From NCBI GenBank assembly GCA_020426515.1, contig JAGQPW010000039.1:1-40909 (forward strand): a stretch of 40,909 bases of DNA, read 5' to 3'. The translations under genes were made by a program, and so were the position numbers. Under the pieces are notes generated by a model. The model was not told where the DNA came from. It did no database searches and saw nothing but the letters and a program-made list of their open reading frames with translations. Within the stretch, counting starts at the first letter, position 1; every line of letters starts with the position of its first letter. This stretch comes from Planctomycetaceae bacterium. GTDB taxonomy: Bacteria > Planctomycetota > Planctomycetia > Planctomycetales > Planctomycetaceae. Below are positions 1-7,694 of this stretch, piece by piece.

Positions 1-252
1 CGTTGAATAAGAGGGATACCGCTCTGGTAATTCTTTCCATTGGGCACCGGTCCGCAGCACCCAGAGGACTCCCTCCAGGCAGGCTCTGGAATCGGCGCGT
101 GGTCGACCTCCTTCTGGCGAAGGACTGGGATTGGCAAACAGATCTTTGATGAGATTCCACTGGGAATCCGAGACCACCGGGGGTGGGACCGTCCTGGACC
201 CTGTCGTATTCGGCCGCCGTCGTCGCGGCCACTGACGCAGGGTAATGAGCAT
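1..252 (-). CDS. IS5-family transposase, N-terminal part (runs off the left edge)
   Basis: Reading leftwards from an ATG at 252, 84 codons stay open to the window edge. The protein has a basic, proline-rich start, then SDSQWNLIKDLF, GGRPRADSRACLEGVLWVLR and TGAQWKELPERYPS. This is the usual N-terminal DUF4096-like region of IS5-family (IS427-like) transposases. A strong AAAGGAGG sits seven bases before the ATG. The DDE catalytic residues would lie outside the window, so whether the element is intact is unknown. Its 5' side abuts a broken hsdS gene on the opposite strand, so it probably inserted into that gene. The exact IS end could not be placed; it should lie around 270-285. Confidence 0.82.
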   Translation of the reverse strand, partial: MLITLRQWPRRRRPNTTGSRTVPPPVVSDSQWNLIKDLFANPSPSPEGGRPRADSRACLEGVLWVLRTGAQWKELPERYPSYST

Positions 253-282
253 GGCAAGTGCCTCCTTTCGGAGACACTACGA

Positions 283-1734
283 TGCAACTGCTTTGCCAAT
301 CACCAACGATCTGAGGGTTTTGCAATTGCCTCTAGGGACAACGTTCTCCAGTTTGATGGGATCACCTTCATCACCACCGAATTCAACGAGAAAAATCGCA
401 AGTCGAAATTAAAGGAGGGTGACGTCCTTCTCGTGCAAACCGGGCATGTCGGCCATAGCGCGGTCGTCCCGAAGGAGCACGAGGGACACAATTGCCATGC
501 ACTAATCGTTATCTCCCCCATGAAGTCGTGTCTTGACTCCAAGTTTCTTTCGCTCCAATTGTCTGGTCCCCAAGTGCAGCGGTCGCTTTCATAGATTGAA
601 TATGGGATGACATTAAGGCACTTGAACTGCAGAGACGTGCTGAAAGTCTCTATTCGCATTCCCCCCCTCGCCGAGCAGCGGCGGATTGTGGGGAAGATTG
701 AGGCGTTGCAGGAGCGGAGTCGGAAGGCGCGGGAGGCATTGAATGAGGTGGGGCCGCTGCTGGAGCAGTTCCGCCAAAGCCTGCTCGCCGCCGCCTTCCG
801 AGGCGACCTCACCGCCGACTGGCGCGCCCAGAACCCCCACACCGAACCCGCCACCGAACTCCTGAACCGCATCCGCACCGAACGCCGGAAGAGATGGGAA
901 CAGGCCGAACTCGCCAAATACGAAGCGAAGGGCAAACAGCCCCCCAAGGGTTGGCAGGAGAAGTATCAGGAACCGGAACCGGTTGATGATTCTGAGCTAG
1001 AGGAGCTTCCTGAAGGCTGGTGCTGGTGCCAAATGAAGGATGTCGGTGACGTTCAACTCGGGCGACAGCGATCACCCAAATACCACTCCGGCCCCAATAT
1101 GCGGCCCTACCTTCGCGTTATGAATGTCTTCGAAGATCGTATCGACACTGGAGACGTAATGGAAATGGACTTCTCACCCGAAGACTTCGAACGCTTCCGA
1201 CTTGAGGTCGGCGACATCCTTCTGAATGAGGGACAAAGTCGAGAACTCGTCGGTCGTCCCGCAATCTATCGAGGCGAAGTGCCCGACTCGTGCTTTACAA
1301 ACACCCTTGTGAGGTTTCGACCAGACTCGCCTTTGACCTCCGACTATCCGCAAATTGTGTTTCTCGGCTTTTTGAAGACTGGACGTTTTCAGCAAATCGC
1401 GTCGCTGACAGTGAACATTGCCCATCTCGGCGCGGGCCGATTTGCCGACATGGCGTTTCCACTTCCGCCGCTTGAAGAGCAGGCCGAGATCGTTCGGCAG
1501 GCCCGGACGGGTCTCAATCAGATCAAAGAATTGGAAAGGTTGGTCACTGAGTCGAAATCTTCCCTGACGCAACTGGATCAATCGACCCTCGTCAAAGCCT
1601 TCCGCGGCGAACTGGTCCCGCAGGACCCCAACGACGAACCCGCCTCCGTCCTGCTCAACCGCATCCGCGAAGCGAGGGAGGTTTCGGGGAGCAGGCGACA
1701 GGGTTCAGGGAAGAAGAAAGGGAAACGCCAGTGA
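283..1734 (+). pseudogene. hsdS: Type I restriction-modification specificity subunit (hsdS), interrupted
   Basis: In an intact system this subunit gives the HsdM/HsdR complex its DNA target. The frame from about 283 carries the end of a first target-recognition domain (EGDVLLVQTGHVGHSAVV). It is broken by an in-frame TAG at 592-594 and continues in the same frame through the conserved IPPLAEQRRIVGKIEAL motif and a central coiled region. A second recognition domain follows (LPEGWCW, VGDILLNEGQSR), then LPPLEEQAEIV and the end motif LVKAFRGELVPQ. The start is missing, with an IS5-type element abutting it on the left. From an ATG at 607 a 375-residue protein with one recognition domain could still be made, so residual function is possible. 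No hsdM or hsdR is in the window. Confidence 0.85.
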
Positions 1735-2114
1735 ACCGGTTCACTCTCTCACCGAATCGCTGGTACGCCTGCCAGTTCCTGGGCGACGAATTCGATGCCA
1801 CCTCGCTGTGCATCCTGGCCCCATCGCCCATCCGGATTGAACAGGTGCAGCCTCTGGAGTCGGGTGAGCGAACATTCCAGCTCGCCTTCTTCCACGCCAA
1901 CTACCCGCAAGGGGTGCAGGACAAGGAATACACGCTGCAAACCATTCACCGCGGCGAGAACTGCCTGCTGGCCCGCTCCCTCGACCACAAGCCACCCCGC
2001 TTCCTGTACCTCACCGACCTCACGCTGGAGTGGTTAAAGCACCACTTCCCCAAGGGCCGCTTCGGCGACACGCTGTCCCAGGCCACCCTGAACCAGTTGT
2101 ATTGCTTGGGGTAG
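1731..2114 (+). CDS. Conserved hypothetical protein coupled to hsdS
   Basis: The 127-residue protein starts at a GTG that overlaps the hsdS stop codon (GTGA), which points to translational coupling and a shared transcript. It has no signal peptide, membrane segment or recognised catalytic motif. The C-terminal part (LYLTDLTLEWLKHHFPKGRF) looks like a compact helical segment. I do not recognise the family. Its position suggests an accessory gene of the type I restriction operon, but this is inference from context only. Confidence 0.6.
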   Translation: MNRFTLSPNRWYACQFLGDEFDATSLCILAPSPIRIEQVQPLESGERTFQLAFFHANYPQGVQDKEYTLQTIHRGENCLLARSLDHKPPRFLYLTDLTLEWLKHHFPKGRFGDTLSQATLNQLYCLG

Positions 2115-2209
2115 CCTCAGGGCCCTTGAGAGAGGTCCCATTTCAGACGGGTTCCATATCTGACCATTTGATCCCTAGAACCGAAACCTAAGAATTCAAG
2201 AACCGTTTC

Positions 2210-2962
2210 ATGGGCCATCTGATTCGAACACTCAACAATCCGGAAGAGTTGGGGCGACTGCCTGAGGCGTACTGTGTTCTCGCCAAAGCCTACCTCGAAC
2301 ACCGTTCGGGGCACATGGCTGGAGTCGGGAGCCACGTGCCATTCAGTTACAATGACCTGCGAATAGTCGTTGTGAGAAGCGAATCCGAAGTTTCACTAAA
2401 ATCGTTGAAACATGAATGCGACCTCATCGATGCCGAAGTGGAACGACCGGTTGAGCTGTTCAACAACCTGGGGCAGATCGAGGTGTTGATTGCTGCGATC
2501 AACACTCTCGGCCAATTCGGATTGGAGGCACAGAGAGGAGCGCCAACCCAACAGTCACGCGACAGCAGTGGGATGGAAGTTGCGGATCTGGAAGGCGACG
2601 GCTGGAAGCTCGAAGCGTATGGCGGACAGAAGTGTTCAAGTAACAAGAAGCTGTACGAAGATATCTGCACCCTTAATCAAGCTTGTCGAAGTGGTGAGAG
2701 AATGTTCTTGGCATTTCGGCGTTCCGCGTGGGACGCAACCTACAAGACTCGGAGACTCAGTGCCGAGAAATCGATCTCCGTAGTTGGCACCACCAAGAAA
2801 GCACGCCCACAGTATCAAGGTAAGAAAGTCAGCGTCAGCGCGAACCTTACTCTCATCGGCGAGTTGGAAGGAGTGTGTGTCTGCGAGGTCAAGGATATTA
2901 TCTGCAATCCTTCACTGGACGATGCCCCGGCCGCTGGAGAAAACTCACGTTCCAGATCATAG
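2210..2962 (+). CDS. Unrecognised protein in the defence region
   Basis: A 250-residue open frame from an ATG at 2210, with no clear Shine-Dalgarno sequence before it. The N-terminal half is helical and has a clear amphipathic stretch (ELFNNLGQIEVLIAAINTL). The middle holds VADLEGDGWKLEAYGGQK. This resembles the acidic, strand-rich core of PD-(D/E)XK nucleases (D-x(n)-E-x-YGG) followed by Lys-rich sequence, but the match is too weak to name. No membrane segment is seen. It sits between restriction-type genes on the same strand, so a defence-accessory role is plausible but unproven. Confidence 0.5.
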   Translation: MGHLIRTLNNPEELGRLPEAYCVLAKAYLEHRSGHMAGVGSHVPFSYNDLRIVVVRSESEVSLKSLKHECDLIDAEVERPVELFNNLGQIEVLIAAINTLGQFGLEAQRGAPTQQSRDSSGMEVADLEGDGWKLEAYGGQKCSSNKKLYEDICTLNQACRSGERMFLAFRRSAWDATYKTRRLSAEKSISVVGTTKKARPQYQGKKVSVSANLTLIGELEGVCVCEVKDIICNPSLDDAPAAGENSRSRS

Positions 2963-3012
2963 ATAAAATTGTCAATTGTCCGTCACTTTGTACACCAAAA
3001 GGGAAAAGTTCC

Positions 3013-3234
3013 ATGCCGAGTCACAAAGTCATCCTGACCCTGCCGGCCCACGAAATGTCCAAGGCCGATGCCACCTTCAAAGTCCACAGCGACGGCGAAA
3101 TGCTGGGGACACTGGAAGTCTCCAAAGGCTCCCTCGTCTGGTTCCCTCCCAACACCACCTACGGCCTGAAAGTCGGCTGGGAAAAGTTCGCCCAGATGAT
3201 GGACGAAAACGCCACCCGCTTCGAGAAACGCTGA
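3013..3234 (+). CDS. Small conserved protein (73 aa), restriction-island associated
   Basis: The protein begins MPSHKVILTLPAHEM and continues with strand-like segments (ATFKVHSDGEMLGTLEVSKG, SLVWFPPNTTYGLKV), then a short helix. The start at 3013 is preferred over upstream in-frame ATGs because the upstream sequence is low-quality and the protein begins with a compact strand pattern. Similar small all-beta proteins occur beside restriction genes in other bacteria; this is from memory of the pattern, not a search. It lies 33 bases before the DUF262 gene and is likely co-transcribed with it. No catalytic residues are visible. Confidence 0.65.
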   Translation: MPSHKVILTLPAHEMSKADATFKVHSDGEMLGTLEVSKGSLVWFPPNTTYGLKVGWEKFAQMMDENATRFEKR

Positions 3235-3267
3235 GCCCGAACTCGCCCGCAAGAAAGCGAACACGCC

Positions 3268-5067
3268 ATGGAAGCACGGAATCGAAAGTTGAGCGACTGG
3301 TATCACAAGGTCCAGTCGGGGGAAATCAAGCTGCCCCGGTTTCAGCGTCACGAGGCCTGGGACCGGCAGCGGATCTGCAGCCTGACGGGGACCATCCTGC
3401 GCAACTTGCCGCTGGGAATCACACTGGTGCTGGACGTGGGGGACGAGGAGAAGTTCATCTCCCGATACCTGGAAACGGCTCCTGAAACCAATGTGAAGGT
3501 TCACGAGCACTTGCTCGATGGCCAGCAGCGACTGACGGCGATGTGGCGTGTGCTGCACAACAACTACGAGCGGGAATCGTATTACGTCTACGTGACTGAG
3601 TTCGACGAGTACGATGCCGATGAAGAGCGGGAAGACATGACCGTCTGCTGTCAGAATCGCTGGGAGGTCCAGGGCAAGGACGGTCGACGTCCGCTGTGGT
3701 GCGATGTACCGGCCCAATGTCTGAAGCGGGGACTGATCCCCACCCATCTACTGCGTCCGGAAGACATGCAGAGTGAGATCAATGCCTGGATCGAAGATGC
3801 TGTCGGACCAAAGAAGCCGACCAGTGTCGTCCTGGAAGAACTGCAGGCGTTTTTCGACTTCAAGCAGCGGGTGATTGCCCGGATTCAGGAACTGCGTGCC
3901 GTACTGGCCAACTACAACCTGCCGTTCCTGTCGCTGCCGGCGAAAACGGAGAAGTCCACAGCGCTGGACGTGTTCATCAACATGAACACGAACAGCAAGC
4001 CACTGACCCAGTATGACATCATCGTGGCTGAGGTGGAAAACGTGATGGGCAAGTCGCTTCACGACCTGGAAGCTCAACTGAATGAGCGTTGTCCCCGTGT
4101 TGCCCGCTACGCAGAACTTTCCGACCTCGTGCTGACGACATCGGCCCTGTTGCAGGGCTACCTTCCCAATCAGCGCGGGGCCTGGGACATGGACAAGAAG
4201 AAGCTGGTGGAAAACTGGCCGTTACTGGAGCGGTGCGTGGCCGAGATGGCGGACTTCCTGAACGCCCAGGGAATTCCTGATGCCGAGCGTCTGCCAACGA
4301 ATGCGGTGCTGGCCCCAATCGCCGCACTGTATGCGACAGTGGCGAAGTCTGGAGACAAGCGGGGACAGGACGAGCTGATGCTCAAGAAGTACATGTGGTA
4401 CGCGTTCTTCACAGACCGGTATGAGAACGCCGCAGCTGGCCATGCCTACGCTGACTACATTGCGTTACAGCGGGTCATGACCGGTGTACCCACGGACGAT
4501 GGAAAGATTGTGACTGAGGCTGATGTGCCGATCTTCCGAGACCGCAAACTGGCCGATCTTGATCAACTGATGCAGGCGGACTGGCCGAAGCGGAAAACGA
4601 TCCTGGGACGAGCGATTCTGGCGGTGCTGTGCCGACTCGGAGCGATTGACTTTGCTACAGGCCAACAGCTGACTGCGGACAATGTTGCCAACCGGCACTA
4701 CCACCACCTGTATCCCGATGGCCTGCTGAAGGAAGCGAACATTCACAGTTTCCTTGCGCTGAACTGCTCACTGATCTCAGACAGGACCAACCTCACTATT
4801 GGCCGGAAAGATCCGGTTGTTTACTTGAAGGACCGGTACAAGTGGGCCACTTCGGCGATCGTTCATGAGCGGCTGGAATCTCATCTGATTCCTGTCAAAG
4901 AGTTGGCCAATGGTGGCTACGAGGGGAGGAGTGAAGCGGACAAGAACAAGAAGCTGTCCGATGATTTCCAGCAGTTCATCAGACGCCGAGGCGAACTGGT
5001 CCTAGCTGCAGTCCAGAAGCTGGTGGCCGGTCACCAGTTGAGCGCCAAGGAACTCTTTGAACAATAA
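3268..5067 (+). CDS. DUF262 / HNH protein, GmrSD-like restriction factor
   Basis: 599 residues. The N-terminal DUF262 (ParB/Srx-like) domain shows IKLPRFQRHEAWDRQRI, then LLDGQQRLTAMWRV; DGQQR is the hallmark nucleotide-binding motif of this family. A middle segment has NMNTNSKPLTQYDIIVAEV, typical of DUF262 proteins. Near the C-terminus, RHYHHLYP and then SDRTNLTIGRKDPVVYL resemble the His-containing, N-rich DUF1524/HNH nuclease core. DUF262+DUF1524 proteins include the GmrSD type IV enzymes, which cut modified phage DNA using nucleotide hydrolysis. The gene is followed directly by the GIY-YIG gene and preceded by restriction-type genes. The specific target cannot be read from the sequence. 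Confidence 0.85.
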   Translation: MEARNRKLSDWYHKVQSGEIKLPRFQRHEAWDRQRICSLTGTILRNLPLGITLVLDVGDEEKFISRYLETAPETNVKVHEHLLDGQQRLTAMWRVLHNNYERESYYVYVTEFDEYDADEEREDMTVCCQNRWEVQGKDGRRPLWCDVPAQCLKRGLIPTHLLRPEDMQSEINAWIEDAVGPKKPTSVVLEELQAFFDFKQRVIARIQELRAVLANYNLPFLSLPAKTEKSTALDVFINMNTNSKPLTQYDIIVAEVENVMGKSLHDLEAQLNERCPRVARYAELSDLVLTTSALLQGYLPNQRGAWDMDKKKLVENWPLLERCVAEMADFLNAQGIPDAERLPTNAVLAPIAALYATVAKSGDKRGQDELMLKKYMWYAFFTDRYENAAAGHAYADYIALQRVMTGVPTDDGKIVTEADVPIFRDRKLADLDQLMQADWPKRKTILGRAILAVLCRLGAIDFATGQQLTADNVANRHYHHLYPDGLLKEANIHSFLALNCSLISDRTNLTIGRKDPVVYLKDRYKWATSAIVHERLESHLIPVKELANGGYEGRSEADKNKKLSDDFQQFIRRRGELVLAAVQKLVAGHQLSAKELFEQ

Positions 5068-5092
5068 CAAACCACGAACAGACACAGGCGAG

Positions 5093-5965
5093 ATGAATCA
5101 GACACTCGGACGAACGATCCAGATCTACCTTCCTACCTGTGAGCCGCAGGGTGTGCGGATTGCGGAGCTGACGACCCGCACCGTGCAGGCCATCCTGATT
5201 CCACAGAATCAGCTGAAAGAGGCCCGGAAGCGTCCGGAGCTGGATCAGGTGGCGGTCTACTTCCTGTTTGGGGAGAGTGAGGAACAGGCGAAGCCACTGG
5301 TCTACATCGGCCAGACCGAAGACGTGCGAGCCCGGCTGGACCGGCATAACAGCGAGAAGGACTTCTGGCGCACGGCTGTTGTGGTCAACTCGAAAACGCA
5401 AGCCTTCACACCAGCTCACATTCGATGGCTGGAATGGTATTGCTGCGCACGTGGAAAAGAGATTGGCCGGTTCCGACTTGAGAACACCCAAAACCCGCGA
5501 GAGCCCTTCGTCACGGAGCCACTGCGGTCTGACTGCCTGGATGCGTACCAGAATCTGGGCGTCCTGCTGACGGCGCTTGGGTATCCGTTGTTCGAGCCGC
5601 TACGGCAGCCGCAGCAGCGAGAGTGGTTCACTCTGAAGGGGCGAGACGCAGAAGGGGCGGGAGCGTTGATTGATGAGGGGTTCCTTGTTCGGAAAGGTTC
5701 GCTCTGCCGTCGTGAGATTGCCGAATCAGCATTGGCCACGGCCTCTTCTATGCGGAAGAGATTGATGGAAGGTGGCGTGCTGGTTGACCATTCGGACTCA
5801 CAGTACGTGTTTTCTCAGGACTACCTGTTCGACACGCCGAGTGGCGCTGCACTCGTCATACTGGGCCGCTCTGCCAATGGCTGGCAGGAATGGAAGGATA
5901 GTCAGGGGCGAACCCTGCACGACGTGAAGCGAGCTCCTGCCGAAGCTGAGCAGGGCCGCGATTAA
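5093..5965 (+). CDS. GIY-YIG nuclease-like protein with C-terminal DUF4357
   Basis: About 290 residues from the ATG at 5093. That start gives MNQTLGRTIQIYLP, a typical opening for this family; an upstream ATG at 5057 overlaps the DUF262 stop. A first domain is followed by VAVYFLFG, then KPLVYIGQTEDVRARLDRH, which is the GIY-YIG pattern in degenerate form (VYF and VYIG) with the conserved Arg. A DUF4357-type C-terminal domain follows (SGAALVILGRSANGWQEWKD, GRTLHDVKR). Such proteins occur in restriction islands and may be nucleases, but the degenerate motif leaves catalysis uncertain. It is close to, and likely co-transcribed with, the DUF262 gene. Confidence 0.85.
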   Translation: MNQTLGRTIQIYLPTCEPQGVRIAELTTRTVQAILIPQNQLKEARKRPELDQVAVYFLFGESEEQAKPLVYIGQTEDVRARLDRHNSEKDFWRTAVVVNSKTQAFTPAHIRWLEWYCCARGKEIGRFRLENTQNPREPFVTEPLRSDCLDAYQNLGVLLTALGYPLFEPLRQPQQREWFTLKGRDAEGAGALIDEGFLVRKGSLCRREIAESALATASSMRKRLMEGGVLVDHSDSQYVFSQDYLFDTPSGAALVILGRSANGWQEWKDSQGRTLHDVKRAPAEAEQGRD

Positions 5966-5989
5966 CCTTCAGAGAGATGTGGGCTGCTG

Positions 5990-6088
5990 ATGAGAGTCGT
6001 TTCGTGGAACATCCGGCAAGGCGGCGGCAAGTCGGTTGATCGCATTCTGCGGCAGCTCGATGTCTGGAGTTCGGTGGCGGTTCGATAA
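5990..6088 (+). pseudogene. N-terminal stub of an endonuclease/exonuclease/phosphatase family gene
   Basis: From the ATG at 5990 the frame reads MRVVSWNIRQGGGKSVDRI and then LRQLD. This is the standard N-terminus of the endonuclease/exonuclease/phosphatase superfamily, with the metal-binding Asn of WNIR. After codon 24 (about 6061) similarity stops and the frame ends at 6086. The sequence beyond the break belongs, on the other strand, to an integrase fragment. The rest of the gene is absent from the window, so a deletion or recombination removed it. Confidence 0.75.
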
Positions 6089-6369
6089 CGGCTGATGGAG
6101 GCGACCGATGAGCGGGCGATCTGCTCATGAAATTGCAGCCGCTGTTGCCGCAGCTCAGAGAAGCGGATCGCCTGGAAGGCAAGAGTGGTCGTGACACCAG
6201 CCTCAAGTTCCGCGTTGATCTTCGCAGCCAGTTGCCTGGCGGCGTTTCGGTCAGAACCGACTCGGGGGCGATGTCGTTGCCCCTGATCAGAATAGCTGAG
6301 GTACCAGACGCGGCCACGGAGATCTCCACGGACACGACCGACACGGAATGACTTCGAGTTTCGAGCCAT
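6070..6369 (-). pseudogene. Tyrosine integrase, N-terminal 100 codons only
   Basis: The start at 6369 has GGAGA upstream. The product opens MARNSKSFRVGRVRGDLRGR and VWYLSYSDQGQRHRPRVG, then DRNAARQLAAKINAELE, and later HEQIARSSVASISRYRTATE. This matches the arm-type and core-binding N-terminal region of phage-type tyrosine recombinases. The catalytic R-H-R-Y domain is missing: the frame runs into unrelated sequence at 6070 and an opposite-strand gene stub. The integrase lies on the same strand as, and downstream of, the ubiquitin-like operon. It may have belonged to an element that carried the operon, but is now inactive. Confidence 0.8.
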
Positions 6370-6681
6370 CGGGTCTCCTGTTGAAGGGGGGGATGTGCTT
6401 GTGCCGACAGGGCGATTGAGTCGTCCACGGGCATCCTCAGGGACGCCGCTGATGATGACAGTGATGGTGTGCACCAATCTGTGAGGCACACGCCGGATCC
6501 ACCAACCTGAAGCAAAGTGGTGGACTTGAATGCACTCGCACCGCCGTGTAGGCGAGACGGCTTCAGAGTCGCTAGGCAGAACGGCGGCGCATCGATGGCA
6601 GAGGCTTAAGAATCGAGCCCATTTTCTGGGGACTCGCCGACGAGTTGTGACTGTGTGAGTAGCAGCAAGCAGAGAATCTGA

Positions 6682-6714
6682 CCGCTACAAAACGCCACAA
6701 AAACCGCCACAAAA
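6682..6714 (+). repeat. Three tandem CCGCYACAAAA-type repeats
   Basis: Three near-identical 11-base units stand in a row: CCGCTACAAAA, CGCCACAAAAA and CCGCCACAAAA. Two more units occur about 220 bases on, at 6924-6946. The 11-base spacing would put the units on one face of the helix, as is common for protein-binding direct repeats such as integrase arm sites. No protein is shown to bind them. Confidence 0.6.
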
Positions 6715-6744
6715 CGAGAAAGTGGCGAGCCAGAGAAATGCATA

Positions 6745-6782
6745 AGTGCCGTCAAGCATGCGGGTTGCAACTTGACGGCACT
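6745..6782. repeat. Perfect 12-bp inverted repeat with 14-base loop
   Basis: AGTGCCGTCAAG at 6745-6756 is mirrored exactly by CTTGACGGCACT at 6771-6782. There is no T-tract on either side, so a simple rho-independent terminator is unlikely. A recombinase or regulator site, or a bidirectional transcription block after the E1 gene, would fit. Confidence 0.6.
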
Positions 6783-6923
6783 CAACTAAGCGGAGAGGGG
6801 GAGAGTCTCTGCTGGCTCATTGCCGCTTGAATGGATGATGTTGCAAGTGGCTTCTGGAAAACACCTTGCGAGTTGACGCCCTGGTGGCTGACCGGACGAC
6901 TAGGGGCGTATTTCAGCCCCTGA

Positions 6924-6946
6924 CCGCCACAAAAACGCCACAAATT
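6924..6946 (+). repeat. Second CGCCACAAA repeat cluster
   Basis: Two units, CCGCCACAAAAA and CGCCACAAATT, match the cluster at 6682-6714 and lie just past the stop of the E1-like gene. Together the two clusters bracket the 12-bp inverted repeat. Confidence 0.55.
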
Positions 6947-7001
6947 CTTCTAGGCTGTTTTGCCTGCCGCGCTGATGGAGCAGGGGATTGGAATGTCGGT
7001 G

Positions 7002-7652
7002 TCAGCAACTGGAAAGTTCACCGGCCAGCTGGTTGAGGAGTTGGTCCGGTTCGCAGGGGATGCCCCGCAGCCACCGCGTGAACTGGTGCAGCACCAACCC
7101 AGCCGCAATGTTGGCGGTGTAGAGAGTGCCCTTGGCGGTGCAGGCGCCGGGCTGGGCCTCGTGCTGGGGGAACAGGGTGGTGGCGTAGTGCGAGCGGGAT
7201 GGTTCATCGGTGGCCGTTAGCAGGCGGAGGGTTTCGCCTCGCATGCGGCCATCAGCCCAGAATGAGGTGCGATGCTGGACGGCCCGCCAGATCGCGGACC
7301 GCGCACTGATGCTGTCGACGCAGCAGAACGTCACCTCGCCTGCTTCCTGATCGGGCCGGAACCGGTCGGCGATCGTCGTGAGCCGGATATCGGGATCGAT
7401 ACGCCGCAGGTGCTGCGCAGTGGCATGAACCTTGAGCTGGCCGATGTCACCGTGGAGGTAGCTCTGGGTCGTGACGTTGGTCTCGTCGACCGCATCGAAG
7501 TCGATGAGCTGCAGGTGGCGGGCGCCCATCGCAGTCAGTTGGATGGCCACCTGACGGCCGATGGCGCCCACGCCGATGATCGTGAATTTGAGTTGTTGGA
7601 GTCTTTCGAGAGGGATGAGGTCAGATTGTCGTGAGAAGCGAGAATTGTTCAT
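7002..7652 (-). CDS. E1-like ThiF/MoeB-type UBL-activating enzyme
   Basis: 216 residues. A Rossmann adenylation domain starts with [16 protein letters not shown] (GxGxxG, residues 27-32). [15 protein letters not shown] follows, with Asp51, Asp53, Asn59 and Gln63 at the ATP/UBL-binding positions, then Lys74 and CVDSISAR with Asp113. This is the E1/ThiF pattern for adenylating the C-terminal glycine of a ubiquitin-like protein. Cys171 ([12 protein letters not shown]) sits where E1 enzymes keep the thioester or crossover Cys. It lacks the CxxC zinc pairs of MoeB/ThiF and has no separate second catalytic domain. It is the last gene of the cluster, 42 bases after the JAMM gene, with no clear Shine-Dalgarno sequence. 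The neighbouring UBL and E2 are the expected partners. Confidence 0.9.
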   Translation of the reverse strand: MNNSRFSRQSDLIPLERLQQLKFTIIGVGAIGRQVAIQLTAMGARHLQLIDFDAVDETNVTTQSYLHGDIGQLKVHATAQHLRRIDPDIRLTTIADRFRPDQEAGEVTFCCVDSISARSAIWRAVQHRTSFWADGRMRGETLRLLTATDEPSRSHYATTLFPQHEAQPGACTAKGTLYTANIAAGLVLHQFTRWLRGIPCEPDQLLNQLAGELSSC

Positions 7653-7694
7653 TGAGTGTTGAGGGTTGAACGTTGAGAGAGGGAATCGTGTCCG

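Larger units (their letters stand above)
6370..7001. other. Non-coding gap between integrase stub and E1 gene, with repeats
   Basis: No convincing coding frame is seen in these 632 bases. The stretch holds two clusters of a short CGCCACAAAA repeat (6682-6714 and 6924-6946). It also has a perfect 12-bp inverted repeat (6745-6782) and a smaller AGGGGC/GCCCCT hairpin around 6900-6921. Its place between an integrase start and the end of a gene cluster fits an attachment-site or recombination-directing region. That reading is inference. Confidence 0.6.

Noticed and set aside
6682..6946. CRISPR-like array
   Set aside because: Units are only 11 bases and abut one another with no spacers, and no cas gene is in the window.
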